NCBI GenBank assembly: GCA_016284895.1
Contig: JAEEPT010000011.1
Coordinates: 1 to 32,864 of the forward strand
Reading direction: 5' to 3'
DNA: 32,864 nucleotides
Source: Prevotella sp.
GTDB lineage: Bacteria; Bacteroidota; Bacteroidia; Bacteroidales; Bacteroidaceae
The translations under genes and the position numbers were made by a program. The number at the start of each line of letters is the position of its first letter. Position 1 is the stretch's first letter. The notes beneath the pieces were generated by a model. It worked only from the letters and a program-made list of their open reading frames with translations, was not told where the DNA came from and searched no databases. Shown piece by piece: positions 25,234 to 32,864 of the stretch.

Positions 25234-28200
25234 TTAGTTTTCCAGTGTCCTTGTCCGGCGATGTAACAGGTTATTGATGCACGCTTCCAGATACTTCACC
25301 GCAAAGGGTTTCTCTATGTATGCATCGATGCCGGCTTGCATGGCCTGCACTTTAGACTGGCTGTCGGTCTTGGCAGTGAGCAGAATGAATGGTATGTGGC
25401 AGGTAGCGGCATTCTGGCGCAGTCGGCTGCACAGTTCTGGTCCGTCCATATTGGCCATCATCCAGTCGCTGATAATGATATCGACAGTCGATGTGGGTGT
25501 CTTTCCGTCCTTCACCACCAAGGTTTCCTCCAGCATCTTCAGGGCCTCGGCACCATCGGCGGCATGCATCACCTCATAGCGGTCCATGAAACTGGTGACG
25601 AGGAATGTGAGCATATCCTCGTTGTCATCGACGATGAGCATCACGGGCTTCGAGAGCTCGGAGTTCTCGGAGAGCTCTGAGTGCTCTGAGTTCTCAGAGA
25701 TCTCAGAGTGCTCTCCGCTGAAGGCCTGTGCAATGGGCAGCGTGATGCTGAACTTGGTGCCTTTTCCTATCTCCGAATCCACGCTGACCTTTCCGTGGTG
25801 TTGTTCCACGATTTTCTTGACAATGCTCAGTCCGATGCCTGTGCCAGGCTTATTGTTGCGTGCCTGGAAGAAGGGATCAAACAGGTGGGCAATGTCGTCT
25901 TGAGCAACACCTTGTCCGTCGTCGGCTACGCTGATGCGGAAGCATTTTTCCTCAGCGAGCACCTCACAACTGAGTTCAATTCTGGAGCGCGTGTATTTAT
26001 CTGCGTTTGATAGCAAGTTGGTCAACACTTTCACAATGCCCTCTCGATCAACGACAGCAGTGAATTGGGCATCGGGGTAATTCACGTTGAACGTATGGCC
26101 GTGCTGTCTGAACGTGGGTTCGAAGTTGGCAGCTATGCCTCGCAGCATCTCCCTGATGTTCTGTGGGGCGAAGTTCATGTCCTGCTGGCTCTGCTGCTCC
26201 ACCTTGCGGAAGTCGAGCAGCTGGTTGACCAACTCCAGCAGGCGCTGGGCATTACGGTCGATGGTGTTGAGCAGGGCTTTGGAAGACTGGGAGGAAAGGA
26301 GGAGGCTCTCTGAGCTCTCTGAGTTCTCCGAGTTCTCTGAGCTCTCTGAGCTCTCTGCTATTTTCTTCTTCAATTGCTCCATAGGTCCTATGATGAGCGA
26401 TACAGGGGTGCGTATCTCGTGAGCGATGGTGGTAAAGAACTCCACGCGGGCATTGCGCATTTCCTCTTTCTTGGCAGCGTTGAGTGCTTCAATCTCCTTG
26501 CGGTGGCGACGTTCGTTCATGTACAGACGGAAACGAATGAAGAGGGTGATCATTGCAATGATGAGCAACACATAGAACACCTTGGCATAGATGTTCCACC
26601 AGAAAGGCGGGTGCACCTCAATCTTCAGTGTAGCCACCTGGTCTGACCACACGCCATCGTTGTTGGTGGCCTTCACGCGGAAGGTGTAGTTGCCTGGCGA
26701 CAGGTTGGTATAGGTCACCTTGTGCTCGTTGCCCACGTAGGTCCAGTCTTTGTCGAAGCCTTCGAGCATATAGGCGTAAATGTTCTTCTCAGGCGAGCAA
26801 TAGCTGAGCGAGGCAAACGACAGGCTGAATGCCTTGTCGTTGTACCACAGGTCGAGCTGTTCGGTCTTGGAGAGTGCTTGTGGCAGATGCCAGTTGCCCA
26901 CGGCGATGGGGCTGTTGTTGATTTCAAGCTCAGTGATGAAGACGGGAGCCGACTGTTGGTTGACCTTTATTTTATGAGGATAGAACGTGTTGAAGCCATT
27001 GATGGTGCCGAAGTAGATGCGCCCGTTGCTGGCTCTCAGCACAGCATTGGGCTGAAACTGCTCGCTGTCAAGTCCGTCTTGTCGGGTGAAGCGTTGCATG
27101 CCCTCGCCTGCCGTATAGTGCAAGATGCCGCGGTCGGTCGAAATCCACAGTGTGCCCTGGTCTTCGGTGATGGCGGTGATGGCGAGTCGGGGCAGGTCGA
27201 GCGCCACACGACTGAACCGGTCGCCCTCTGCCTCATAGCGGCACAGTCCGCCTTGCGTGCCGGCCCAGATAGTGCCTTTTCCGTCGATGAAAAGGCTGTT
27301 TACGAGGTTGGCACTGAGTGATTGCTGGTTGTCACTGTCGTGATGATAGGTCTTCACCTCACCGCCTTCCTTGGGATTGTAGCTCCACACGCCACTGCCC
27401 TGTGTGGCCACCCATAGTCTGCCGCCGGCATCTCTTTTCATGTCGATAGGCACCGATTGCACTTTTACCACGCGCTCGAAGTAGTCCTTCTGCCTGTTAT
27501 ACCGGCACAGTCCTTCCATTGTGGCTATCCAGATGGTGCCTTGGCGGTCGCGCAGCAGGGTGCACGAGTTGGGGTCGTAGAGTGAGTGGGCTTCTTCAGT
27601 CGGAACAATATGGCGCAATTTTCCGCTAACGGTCGAAAAAACATAGATTCCATCGCTAAAAGTGCCCATCCAGATGTCATCGCCATCAATGCAGAGCGAA
27701 TGTGCCTTGATGCCTTTAAGCTGGGTGCGGCCAGGGTAGTCGGTAATGGGTGTAGAGCCGTTTTTATAGCAGTTCAGTCCGCCCTCTTCGCGAGTGGTCC
27801 ACACACGGCCTTGACGGTCCTCCACAAAGTGGCTGGTGAGACCCGCAGCCGTGCTCTCGAAACGGTGAGCCACAGGCGACAGATAGGTCACGCCGCCATA
27901 GGCAGCGCCTATCCACAGTCCATTCTCATTGTCGCGAATCACGCTGGTGACGAAACGCAGCGGCAGGTAGAGACTGTATTCGGAAGTACGCATGTCGTAA
28001 ATCCACACACCGTCGTCACAACCCAACAGAAACTGATTGGGCGACAGCTCGTTGAGCGTGCGTATGCGCTGGTGATGCGCCGCATCGGTCGTGGGCAGTG
28101 AGTGAAGCACGCCCCCCTCGTCAATCCACAACAGGCCATCGTTGTCGGTGCCTAACCACAGTCGTCCGTCGCTTGACTGCAACATGCACAAGGCTGAGCG

Positions 28201-28824
28201 CAGCACCACACCTGGCTGTCTGGATGCCGCTTCGAACATGTTTTTCGACTTGTTCAGTTGCCACAGGGCAGGCATGCCCGTGTGCGAGATGGCCCACTGC
28301 CGTTGGTTGGCATCAGTATATACCTGTGCCACCTTGCCGTCAATGGCATTCAGGCTGTAGGTGCTGACGGGTTTCTCCGCATCGGTAAGTGAAAGACAGA
28401 GAACGCCCTGTCCGTTGGTTGCAATCCACAGATTACCGCTCTGGTCGATTGACAGATGCGTCACGGGTGCCGACAGTTCCTCGATAGGCAGAGGGGTGAA
28501 CTGCTCGTTGGCAAAGGTGAAGCGGAGCACCCCGTCGGCAGTGCCCAGCAACAGGTTGTCGTCAGGGTCGCACACCAGTGCGACAACAGCTTGCGACGTG
28601 GCCGTTTCTGGGAGCGGATAGCTCACCACACGCGTGCCGTCGTAGCGACACAGTCCGTTGTCGGTTCCCATCCAGATGAACCCACGGCGGTCCTGGACAA
28701 TAGTTCTTACGGCATTCGACAACAGTCCGTTGTCCATGGTCAGCTGCCGCTGACGATAGTTGGTTTGTGCGTTCGTGACAAGACCGAGTGTCAGCAACGC
28801 AAACAGGAGGTAAATGCGTTTCAT
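25234..28824 (-). CDS. HTCS-like hybrid sensor kinase/response regulator lacking the usual C-terminal AraC HTH
   Basis: Reg_prop repeats ('[19 protein letters not shown]', '[14 protein letters not shown]'), Y_Y_Y-like region, TM, HisKA '[19 protein letters not shown]', HATPase '[20 protein letters not shown]', REC '[11 protein letters not shown]...[14 protein letters not shown]'; ends at '[13 protein letters not shown]'. Confidence 0.95.
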   Translation of the reverse strand: MKRIYLLFALLTLGLVTNAQTNYRQRQLTMDNGLLSNAVRTIVQDRRGFIWMGTDNGLCRYDGTRVVSYPLPETATSQAVVALVCDPDDNLLLGTADGVLRFTFANEQFTPLPIEELSAPVTHLSIDQSGNLWIATNGQGVLCLSLTDAEKPVSTYSLNAIDGKVAQVYTDANQRQWAISHTGMPALWQLNKSKNMFEAASRQPGVVLRSALCMLQSSDGRLWLGTDNDGLLWIDEGGVLHSLPTTDAAHHQRIRTLNELSPNQFLLGCDDGVWIYDMRTSEYSLYLPLRFVTSVIRDNENGLWIGAAYGGVTYLSPVAHRFESTAAGLTSHFVEDRQGRVWTTREEGGLNCYKNGSTPITDYPGRTQLKGIKAHSLCIDGDDIWMGTFSDGIYVFSTVSGKLRHIVPTEEAHSLYDPNSCTLLRDRQGTIWIATMEGLCRYNRQKDYFERVVKVQSVPIDMKRDAGGRLWVATQGSGVWSYNPKEGGEVKTYHHDSDNQQSLSANLVNSLFIDGKGTIWAGTQGGLCRYEAEGDRFSRVALDLPRLAITAITEDQGTLWISTDRGILHYTAGEGMQRFTRQDGLDSEQFQPNAVLRASNGRIYFGTINGFNTFYPHKIKVNQQSAPVFITELEINNSPIAVGNWHLPQALSKTEQLDLWYNDKAFSLSFASLSYCSPEKNIYAYMLEGFDKDWTYVGNEHKVTYTNLSPGNYTFRVKATNNDGVWSDQVATLKIEVHPPFWWNIYAKVFYVLLIIAMITLFIRFRLYMNERRHRKEIEALNAAKKEEMRNARVEFFTTIAHEIRTPVSLIIGPMEQLKKKIAESSESSENSENSESSESLLLSSQSSKALLNTIDRNAQRLLELVNQLLDFRKVEQQSQQDMNFAPQNIREMLRGIAANFEPTFRQHGHTFNVNYPDAQFTAVVDREGIVKVLTNLLSNADKYTRSRIELSCEVLAEEKCFRISVADDGQGVAQDDIAHLFDPFFQARNNKPGTGIGLSIVKKIVEQHHGKVSVDSEIGKGTKFSITLPIAQAFSGEHSEISENSEHSELSENSELSKPVMLIVDDNEDMLTFLVTSFMDRYEVMHAADGAEALKMLEETLVVKDGKTPTSTVDIIISDWMMANMDGPELCSRLRQNAATCHIPFILLTAKTDSQSKVQAMQAGIDAYIEKPFAVKYLEACINNLLHRRTRTLEN
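25652..25716 (-). repeat. In-frame 9-bp minisatellite encoding (SEx)n between the HATPase and REC domains
   Basis: GAGAGCTCG GAGTTCTCG GAGAGCTCT GAGTGCTCT GAGTTCTCA GAGATCTCA GAGTGCTCT; protein [22 protein letters not shown]. Confidence 0.9.
26305..26358 (-). repeat. In-frame 9-bp minisatellite encoding (SES/SEN)n inside the HisKA (DHp) region
   Basis: CTCTCT GAGCTCTCT GAGTTCTCC GAGTTCTCT GAGCTCTCT GAGCTCTCT; protein [18 protein letters not shown]. Confidence 0.9.
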
Positions 28825-28828
28825 ACGA

Positions 28829-28836
28829 CAAACTTA
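28829..28836 (-). promoter_or_regulatory. -7 box of the HTCS-like gene
   Basis: Minus-strand TAAGTTTG immediately upstream of ATG 28824. Confidence 0.5.
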
Positions 28837-28900
28837 CGAAAAAAACGCTGAAACGCGGCTACTATTAAAGAAGATTAACTCAATCAGACGATTTAATATG

Positions 28901-29032
28901 AATCATCACATGACCGAGTATTGGTCATCACATGACCAAGCATCGGTCACCGTATGACCGCACATGGGTCATGCAGTGACCGCACATGGGTCGCTCTCAG
29001 ACCACTGAGAGGTCGCTCTCTTACTGTGTCTG
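28901..29032. repeat. 22-bp tandem array (about 5.5 units) of GGTC-N7-GACC-N7
   Basis: Units at 28901, 28923, 28945, 28967, 28989 and 29011: aaTCATCACATGACCGAGTATT, GGTCATCACATGACCAAGCATC, GGTCACCGTATGACCGCACATG, GGTCATGCAGTGACCGCACATG, GGTCGCTCTCAGACCACTGAGA, GGTCGCTCTC... Confidence 0.92.
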
Positions 29033-29083
29033 CATCATTTTTCCGCCAAGAAGTCCATTGCTTACTAAATTGTGAGCGAGAAA

Positions 29084-29115
29084 TTTGGAATTCTGCATAT
29101 TTTACCGTACTTTTG
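29084..29115 (+). promoter_or_regulatory. Promoter of the acyl-CoA ligase gene
   Basis: TTTG (29084-29087), 20 bp, TACTTTTG (29108-29115): good fit to Bacteroidetes TTTG-N19-21-TAnnTTTG. Confidence 0.75.
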
Positions 29116-29146
29116 CACCAATATATTATATAATTGAAGGTAACCT

Positions 29147-30958
29147 ATGGAGCAAATCAATTCGCACATGTCCCGCCTCGTACACGACGTGGCAGCCCAA
29201 CTGGGCGACCGTGAAGCACTCATCTATAAGGACTTTGGCGGAACGGAGTGGAAATCCTATTCCTGGAATCAGTTCTCAGCGATGGTCAAGAAAATGTCGA
29301 ACGCCATGCTCAATCTGGGCATTACGGTACAGGAGAATGTAGGCGTGTTCTCGCAGAACAGCGTGCAGTATCTCTTCACCGACTTCGGTGCCTGGGGCAT
29401 TCGCGCAGTCACCATACCCTTCTATGCCACATCGTCGGAACAGCAGATTCAGTACATGATAAGCGATGCCAAGGTGCGCTTCCTCTTCGTGGGCGAACAG
29501 GAGCAGTACGAGAAGGCGCGCCGCGTGTTCTCCATGTGCAAGACACTGGAGAAAATCATCGTGTACGACCCTGCCGTGCATATCGATGAAAACGACAATA
29601 CGGCCATTCACTTCGATGACCTTCTGAAGGCTGCCGAAGGACTGCCCCGACAGAGCGAAGTGGAGAACCGCCAGAAGAGCGCCACCTTCGACGACATTGC
29701 CAACATCCTGTACACCAGTGGCACCACGGGCGACTCGAAAGGTGTCATCCTCACTCACGGACAGTATCATGCAGCAATGGAGGCCAACCACAAGTGCGTG
29801 CCAGTCACGGAGAACGACCGCGTGATGAACTTCCTGCCCTTCACTCACATCTTTGAGAAAGGATGGAAGATACTGTGCATCACTGTGGGCGCACGCCTCA
29901 TCGTGAACACAAAGCCCATGGAGGTGCAGCAGAGCATGCGCGAGACCCATCCCACCTGCATGTCGAGCGTGCCACGATTCTGGGAAAAAGTGTACATGGG
30001 AGTGCAGGAAAAGATAGAAAACAGCGGACTCATGCAGCGCAAGCTGTTCAAACACGCACTGAAGGTGGGCCGCAAGCACAACATAGAATACCTGGCCTGC
30101 GGCAAGCAGCCGCCACTCGGCCTGCACCTGGAATATGAAATGCTGAACCGCACCGTGTTCTCACTCGTGCGCAAGGAGCTGGGACTGGAGAATGCACACT
30201 TCTTCCCCACAGCAGGTGCCGCCGTGTCACCATACGTAGAGGAGTTTGTTCACAGCATAGGCATCATGATGGATGTAGGCTACGGCCTCACCGAGAGTCT
30301 GGCCACCGTCAGCTGCGACCGCGTGGGCGGGCCGTTCACAGTGGGATCGGTAGGAAGACCTATCGAAGGACTCGATGTGAAGATCAGCGAAGAGGGCGAG
30401 GTGCTTCTGAAAGGCCCCACCATCACCCGAGGCTACTACAACCGCGACGATATCACGCGCGAGTCATTCACCGAAGACGGCTACTTCAAAACGGGCGACT
30501 CAGGCTTCTTCCAGAACGGCGAACTGTTTCTCAAAGACCGCATCAAGGACCTGTTCAAGACATCCAACGGCAAGTACATCGCTCCGCAGATGATTGAGTC
30601 GAAACTGCTCGTCGATAAGTACATAGACCAGTTGGCCATCATCGCCGACCAGCGCAAGTTCGTCTCGGCTCTCATCATACCCGTCTATTCCCTCCTGGAA
30701 GAATATGCACGCGAGCACGACATACCCTTCTCGTCGCGCGAGGACCTCTGCCAGAACGAGCAGATTCACCAGATGATGATGGAACGCATCGACACCCTGC
30801 AGCAGCAGTTGGCCCACTATGAGCAGGTGAAGCGCTTCACCCTGCTGCCCCACCACTTCTCACTGGAGCGGGGCGAGCTCACCAACACGCTCAAGATCAA
30901 GCGCCGCGTGCTCAACGAGAACTATAAGGCCGAGATTGACAAGATGTACGAGGAGTAA
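29147..30958 (+). CDS. AMP-dependent long-chain fatty acid--CoA ligase
   Basis: 'NILYTSGTTGDSKGVILTHGQ', 'DVGYGLTESLATVS', 'FKTGDSGFFQNGELFLKDRIKDLFKTSNGKYIAPQMIE'. Confidence 0.94.
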   Translation: MEQINSHMSRLVHDVAAQLGDREALIYKDFGGTEWKSYSWNQFSAMVKKMSNAMLNLGITVQENVGVFSQNSVQYLFTDFGAWGIRAVTIPFYATSSEQQIQYMISDAKVRFLFVGEQEQYEKARRVFSMCKTLEKIIVYDPAVHIDENDNTAIHFDDLLKAAEGLPRQSEVENRQKSATFDDIANILYTSGTTGDSKGVILTHGQYHAAMEANHKCVPVTENDRVMNFLPFTHIFEKGWKILCITVGARLIVNTKPMEVQQSMRETHPTCMSSVPRFWEKVYMGVQEKIENSGLMQRKLFKHALKVGRKHNIEYLACGKQPPLGLHLEYEMLNRTVFSLVRKELGLENAHFFPTAGAAVSPYVEEFVHSIGIMMDVGYGLTESLATVSCDRVGGPFTVGSVGRPIEGLDVKISEEGEVLLKGPTITRGYYNRDDITRESFTEDGYFKTGDSGFFQNGELFLKDRIKDLFKTSNGKYIAPQMIESKLLVDKYIDQLAIIADQRKFVSALIIPVYSLLEEYAREHDIPFSSREDLCQNEQIHQMMMERIDTLQQQLAHYEQVKRFTLLPHHFSLERGELTNTLKIKRRVLNENYKAEIDKMYEE

Positions 30959-30979
30959 AAAGAGAAGTTTATTAATAAT

Positions 30980-32098
30980 ATGATAACCCAAGACCAATTA
31001 AAAGACGTATTAGATAGAGCCGAGAAACTGTACCGCTATCTGCGCATCGACGAGAAGCAGATGGAGTATGAGGAAGAAGAACTGCGCACACAAGCACCTG
31101 ATTTCTGGGAAGACCCCAAGCGAGCCGAGGAACAGATGAAGAAGGTGAAAGGCATCAAGAAATGGATTGATGGCTATCACGACGTGAAAATGAAAGCCGA
31201 TGAGTTGCAGCTGGCATTCGACTTCTACAAAGAGGAAATGGTGACCGAGGCTGAGGTGGACCACGACTACGAGCTGGCCATCCAAGCCATAGAGCAGCTG
31301 GAACTCATGAACATGCTGAGACAAAAGGAAGACCCCATGGACTGCGTACTGAAAATAAACAGCGGAGCAGGCGGCACCGAGGCACAAGACTGGGCACAAA
31401 TGCTCATGCGTATGTATATGCGCTGGGCTGAGGCTCACGGCTATAAAGTGACCATATCCAGCATACTCGACGGTGAAGACGCTGGCATCAAGAGCGTCAC
31501 AATGCAAATAGAGGGCGGAGAATATGCATACGGCTTCCTAAAATCAGAAAACGGCGTTCACCGCTTGGTGCGCGTCAGTCCATACAATGCCCAGGGCAAG
31601 CGCATGACCTCGTTCGCATCGGTCTTCGTATCGCCCTTGGTCGATGATACTATTGAGGTGTATGTGGATCCCGCCAAACTGTCGTGGGATACGTTCCGAA
31701 GCAGCGGAGCTGGCGGTCAGAACGTGAACAAGGTGGAGTCGGGAGTGCGTCTGCGCTACTGGTACACCGATCCTGATACGGGCGAAGAGGAGGAAATCCT
31801 CATCGAGAACACCGAGACGCGCGACCAGCCGAAGAACAAGGAACGTGCTATGGCACTGCTCCGCTCACAGCTCTACGACCGTGCCATGAAGAAGCGACTG
31901 GAGGCACAGGCCAAGATTGAGGCAGGCAAGAAGAAGATAGAATGGGGCAGTCAGATCAGAAGCTACGTGTTCGACGATAAGCGCGTAAAGGATCACCGCA
32001 CCAACTATCAGACCAGTGATGTAGATGGCGTGATGAACGGAAAAATAGACGAGTTCATCAAAGCCTACCTCATGGAATTCCCTGTGAACGAGGAGTAA
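30980..32098 (+). CDS. prfB: Peptide chain release factor 2
   Basis: 'RSSGAGGQNVNKVESGVRL' (GGQ) and 'NSGAGGTEAQDWAQMLMRMY'; 'RVSPYNAQGKRMTSFASVFVSP'. Confidence 0.96.
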   Translation: MITQDQLKDVLDRAEKLYRYLRIDEKQMEYEEEELRTQAPDFWEDPKRAEEQMKKVKGIKKWIDGYHDVKMKADELQLAFDFYKEEMVTEAEVDHDYELAIQAIEQLELMNMLRQKEDPMDCVLKINSGAGGTEAQDWAQMLMRMYMRWAEAHGYKVTISSILDGEDAGIKSVTMQIEGGEYAYGFLKSENGVHRLVRVSPYNAQGKRMTSFASVFVSPLVDDTIEVYVDPAKLSWDTFRSSGAGGQNVNKVESGVRLRYWYTDPDTGEEEEILIENTETRDQPKNKERAMALLRSQLYDRAMKKRLEAQAKIEAGKKKIEWGSQIRSYVFDDKRVKDHRTNYQTSDVDGVMNGKIDEFIKAYLMEFPVNEE

Positions 32099-32175
32099 AA
32101 GCACTGCTCTAACTCTCCCAAAGGGGGTAAAAAGTGCTGACAAGGCGATGCCGGGTAATTCTCTCTTACTGAAAG

Positions 32176-32264
32176 AGAGGGTTCAACACTGAGAAACAGA
32201 GGCTTCAACACAGAGAATGAGAGGGTTCAACACAGAGAAAGAGAGGCTTCCAACATAGAGTAAC
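32176..32264. repeat. Four-unit 22-bp tandem repeat
   Basis: AGAGGGTTCAACACTGAGAAAC | AGAGGCTTCAACACAGAGAATG | AGAGGGTTCAACACAGAGAAAG | AGAGGCTTCCAACATAGAGTAAC. Confidence 0.92.
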
Positions 32265-32286
32265 CAAAGAACAATCAACAATAACC

Positions 32287-32333
32287 GCCTGCAACTCCCC
32301 ACTAAATGCAGGCCAACCCTTAGCATAAAGGGT
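32287..32333 (+). promoter_or_regulatory. Two consecutive short hairpins upstream of the 46-aa ORF
   Basis: GCCTGCA(13 nt)TGCAGGC (32287-32313) and ACCCTT(AGCATA)AAGGGT (32316-32333). Confidence 0.5.
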
Positions 32334-32352
32334 CGGGGGAGATTACTATCCT

Positions 32353-32493
32353 ATGAGCAAAAAGAACAATGCCAAGCGTCAGGCCTATCAGAAGAAGCAA
32401 GCAGAGCAGGGACGCAACGTCGTTATGTGGATCATTGGAGCACTCATTGTACTCGCTGTCGTATTCCTATTCTGGACAACTTACAACTCCTGA
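32353..32493 (+). CDS. 46-aa single-pass membrane protein
   Basis: Own translation: MSKKNNAKRQAYQKKQAEQGRNVVMWIIGALIVLAVVFLFWTTYNS*. Basic N-terminus plus one TM helix; stop overlaps the next start (TGATG). Below the ORF-track size cutoff. Confidence 0.75.
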   Translation: MSKKNNAKRQAYQKKQAEQGRNVVMWIIGALIVLAVVFLFWTTYNS

Positions 32494-32864
32494 TGAGCGG
32501 ATTCGAAATCGAAAGGAAATTCCTTGTCAGGAAAGGCGGCAACTATCGCAGTGCCGCCTTTTCGTGTAGCCACATCCAACAGGGGTACATACCTGCCGAA
32601 GGAGCCACTGTTCGCATCCGTCTACGCGACGACGAGGCATTCCTAACCATCAAGGGAAAGTCGGCAGATGGCGGCCTTTCGCGCTATGAGTTCGAGAAAT
32701 CCATCTCCGTGGACGAGGCCCAGCACCTGCTTCAGCTGTGTCGGGGCGGTTTAATCGACAAACATCGCTATCTGGTGAAGAGCCCCGACGGGCGCCACAC
32801 GTTCGAAGTCGATGAGTTTCACGGGCAGAACGATGGTCTGGTCATGGCCGAAGTCGAGCTTTCC
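32493..32864 (+). CDS. CYTH-domain protein, 3'-truncated by window edge
   Basis: Own translation from ATG 32493: MSGFEIERKFLVRKGGNYRSAAFSCSHIQQGYIPAEGATVRIRLRDDEAFLTIKGKSADGGLSRYEFEKSISVDEAQHLLQLCRGGLIDKHRYLVK...; EIERKFL opening motif. Absent from the ORF track. Confidence 0.92.
   Translation, partial: MSGFEIERKFLVRKGGNYRSAAFSCSHIQQGYIPAEGATVRIRLRDDEAFLTIKGKSADGGLSRYEFEKSISVDEAQHLLQLCRGGLIDKHRYLVKSPDGRHTFEVDEFHGQNDGLVMAEVELS

Noticed and set aside
28901-29032. CRISPR array
   Set aside because: Repeats are contiguous 22-bp units with only 7-nt variable segments; no true spacers and no cas genes.
29276-30127. 283-aa minus-strand ORF
   Set aside because: Antisense shadow of the acyl-CoA ligase.
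31010-31507. 165-aa minus-strand ORF
   Set aside because: Antisense shadow of prfB.
32369-32569. 66-aa plus-strand ORF
   Set aside because: Out of frame with the better-supported 46-aa membrane ORF and CYTH CDS.

Overview
The window looks like a Bacteroidales chromosome, probably Prevotellaceae. The inference rests on TAnnTTTG -7 boxes, BspA-type LRR proteins, PorG/DUF6089 and HTCS-type sensors, not on any database search. Left part: the 3' end of a DUF6055-like HEVGH protein, a convergent terminator, and a minus-strand surface-protein locus. That locus holds a 2099-aa secreted multidomain protein, a BspA-type LRR protein, a 121-aa AraC-type HTH protein, and a membrane-spanning kelch-like sensor fused to an AraC HTH. 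Middle part: tyrS carrying an apparent in-frame GC-rich palindromic insertion, a 125-bp long-inverted-repeat element, tRNA-Gln(TTG) with a terminator, and an envelope operon (porG-like, uppS, bamA, two skp/ompH genes, a third skp, murI, rnhB). A HEPN/MNT toxin-antitoxin-like pair interrupts the skp cluster. Right part: a DUF6242-like lipoprotein, an HTCS-like hybrid histidine kinase with no C-terminal HTH and two in-frame 9-bp minisatellites, an acyl-CoA ligase, prfB, a 46-aa membrane ORF and a CYTH-domain protein; the last two are absent from the supplied ORF track. The most interesting non-coding signals are three intergenic arrays of unrelated sequence that share a 21-22 bp (about two helical turns) period. 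They lie at 18287-18344, 28901-29032 and 32176-32264. The first is three evenly spaced palindromes beside the HEPN/MNT genes. The second alternates GGTC and GACC every 11 bp. No CRISPR array, prophage or classical IS element was seen.
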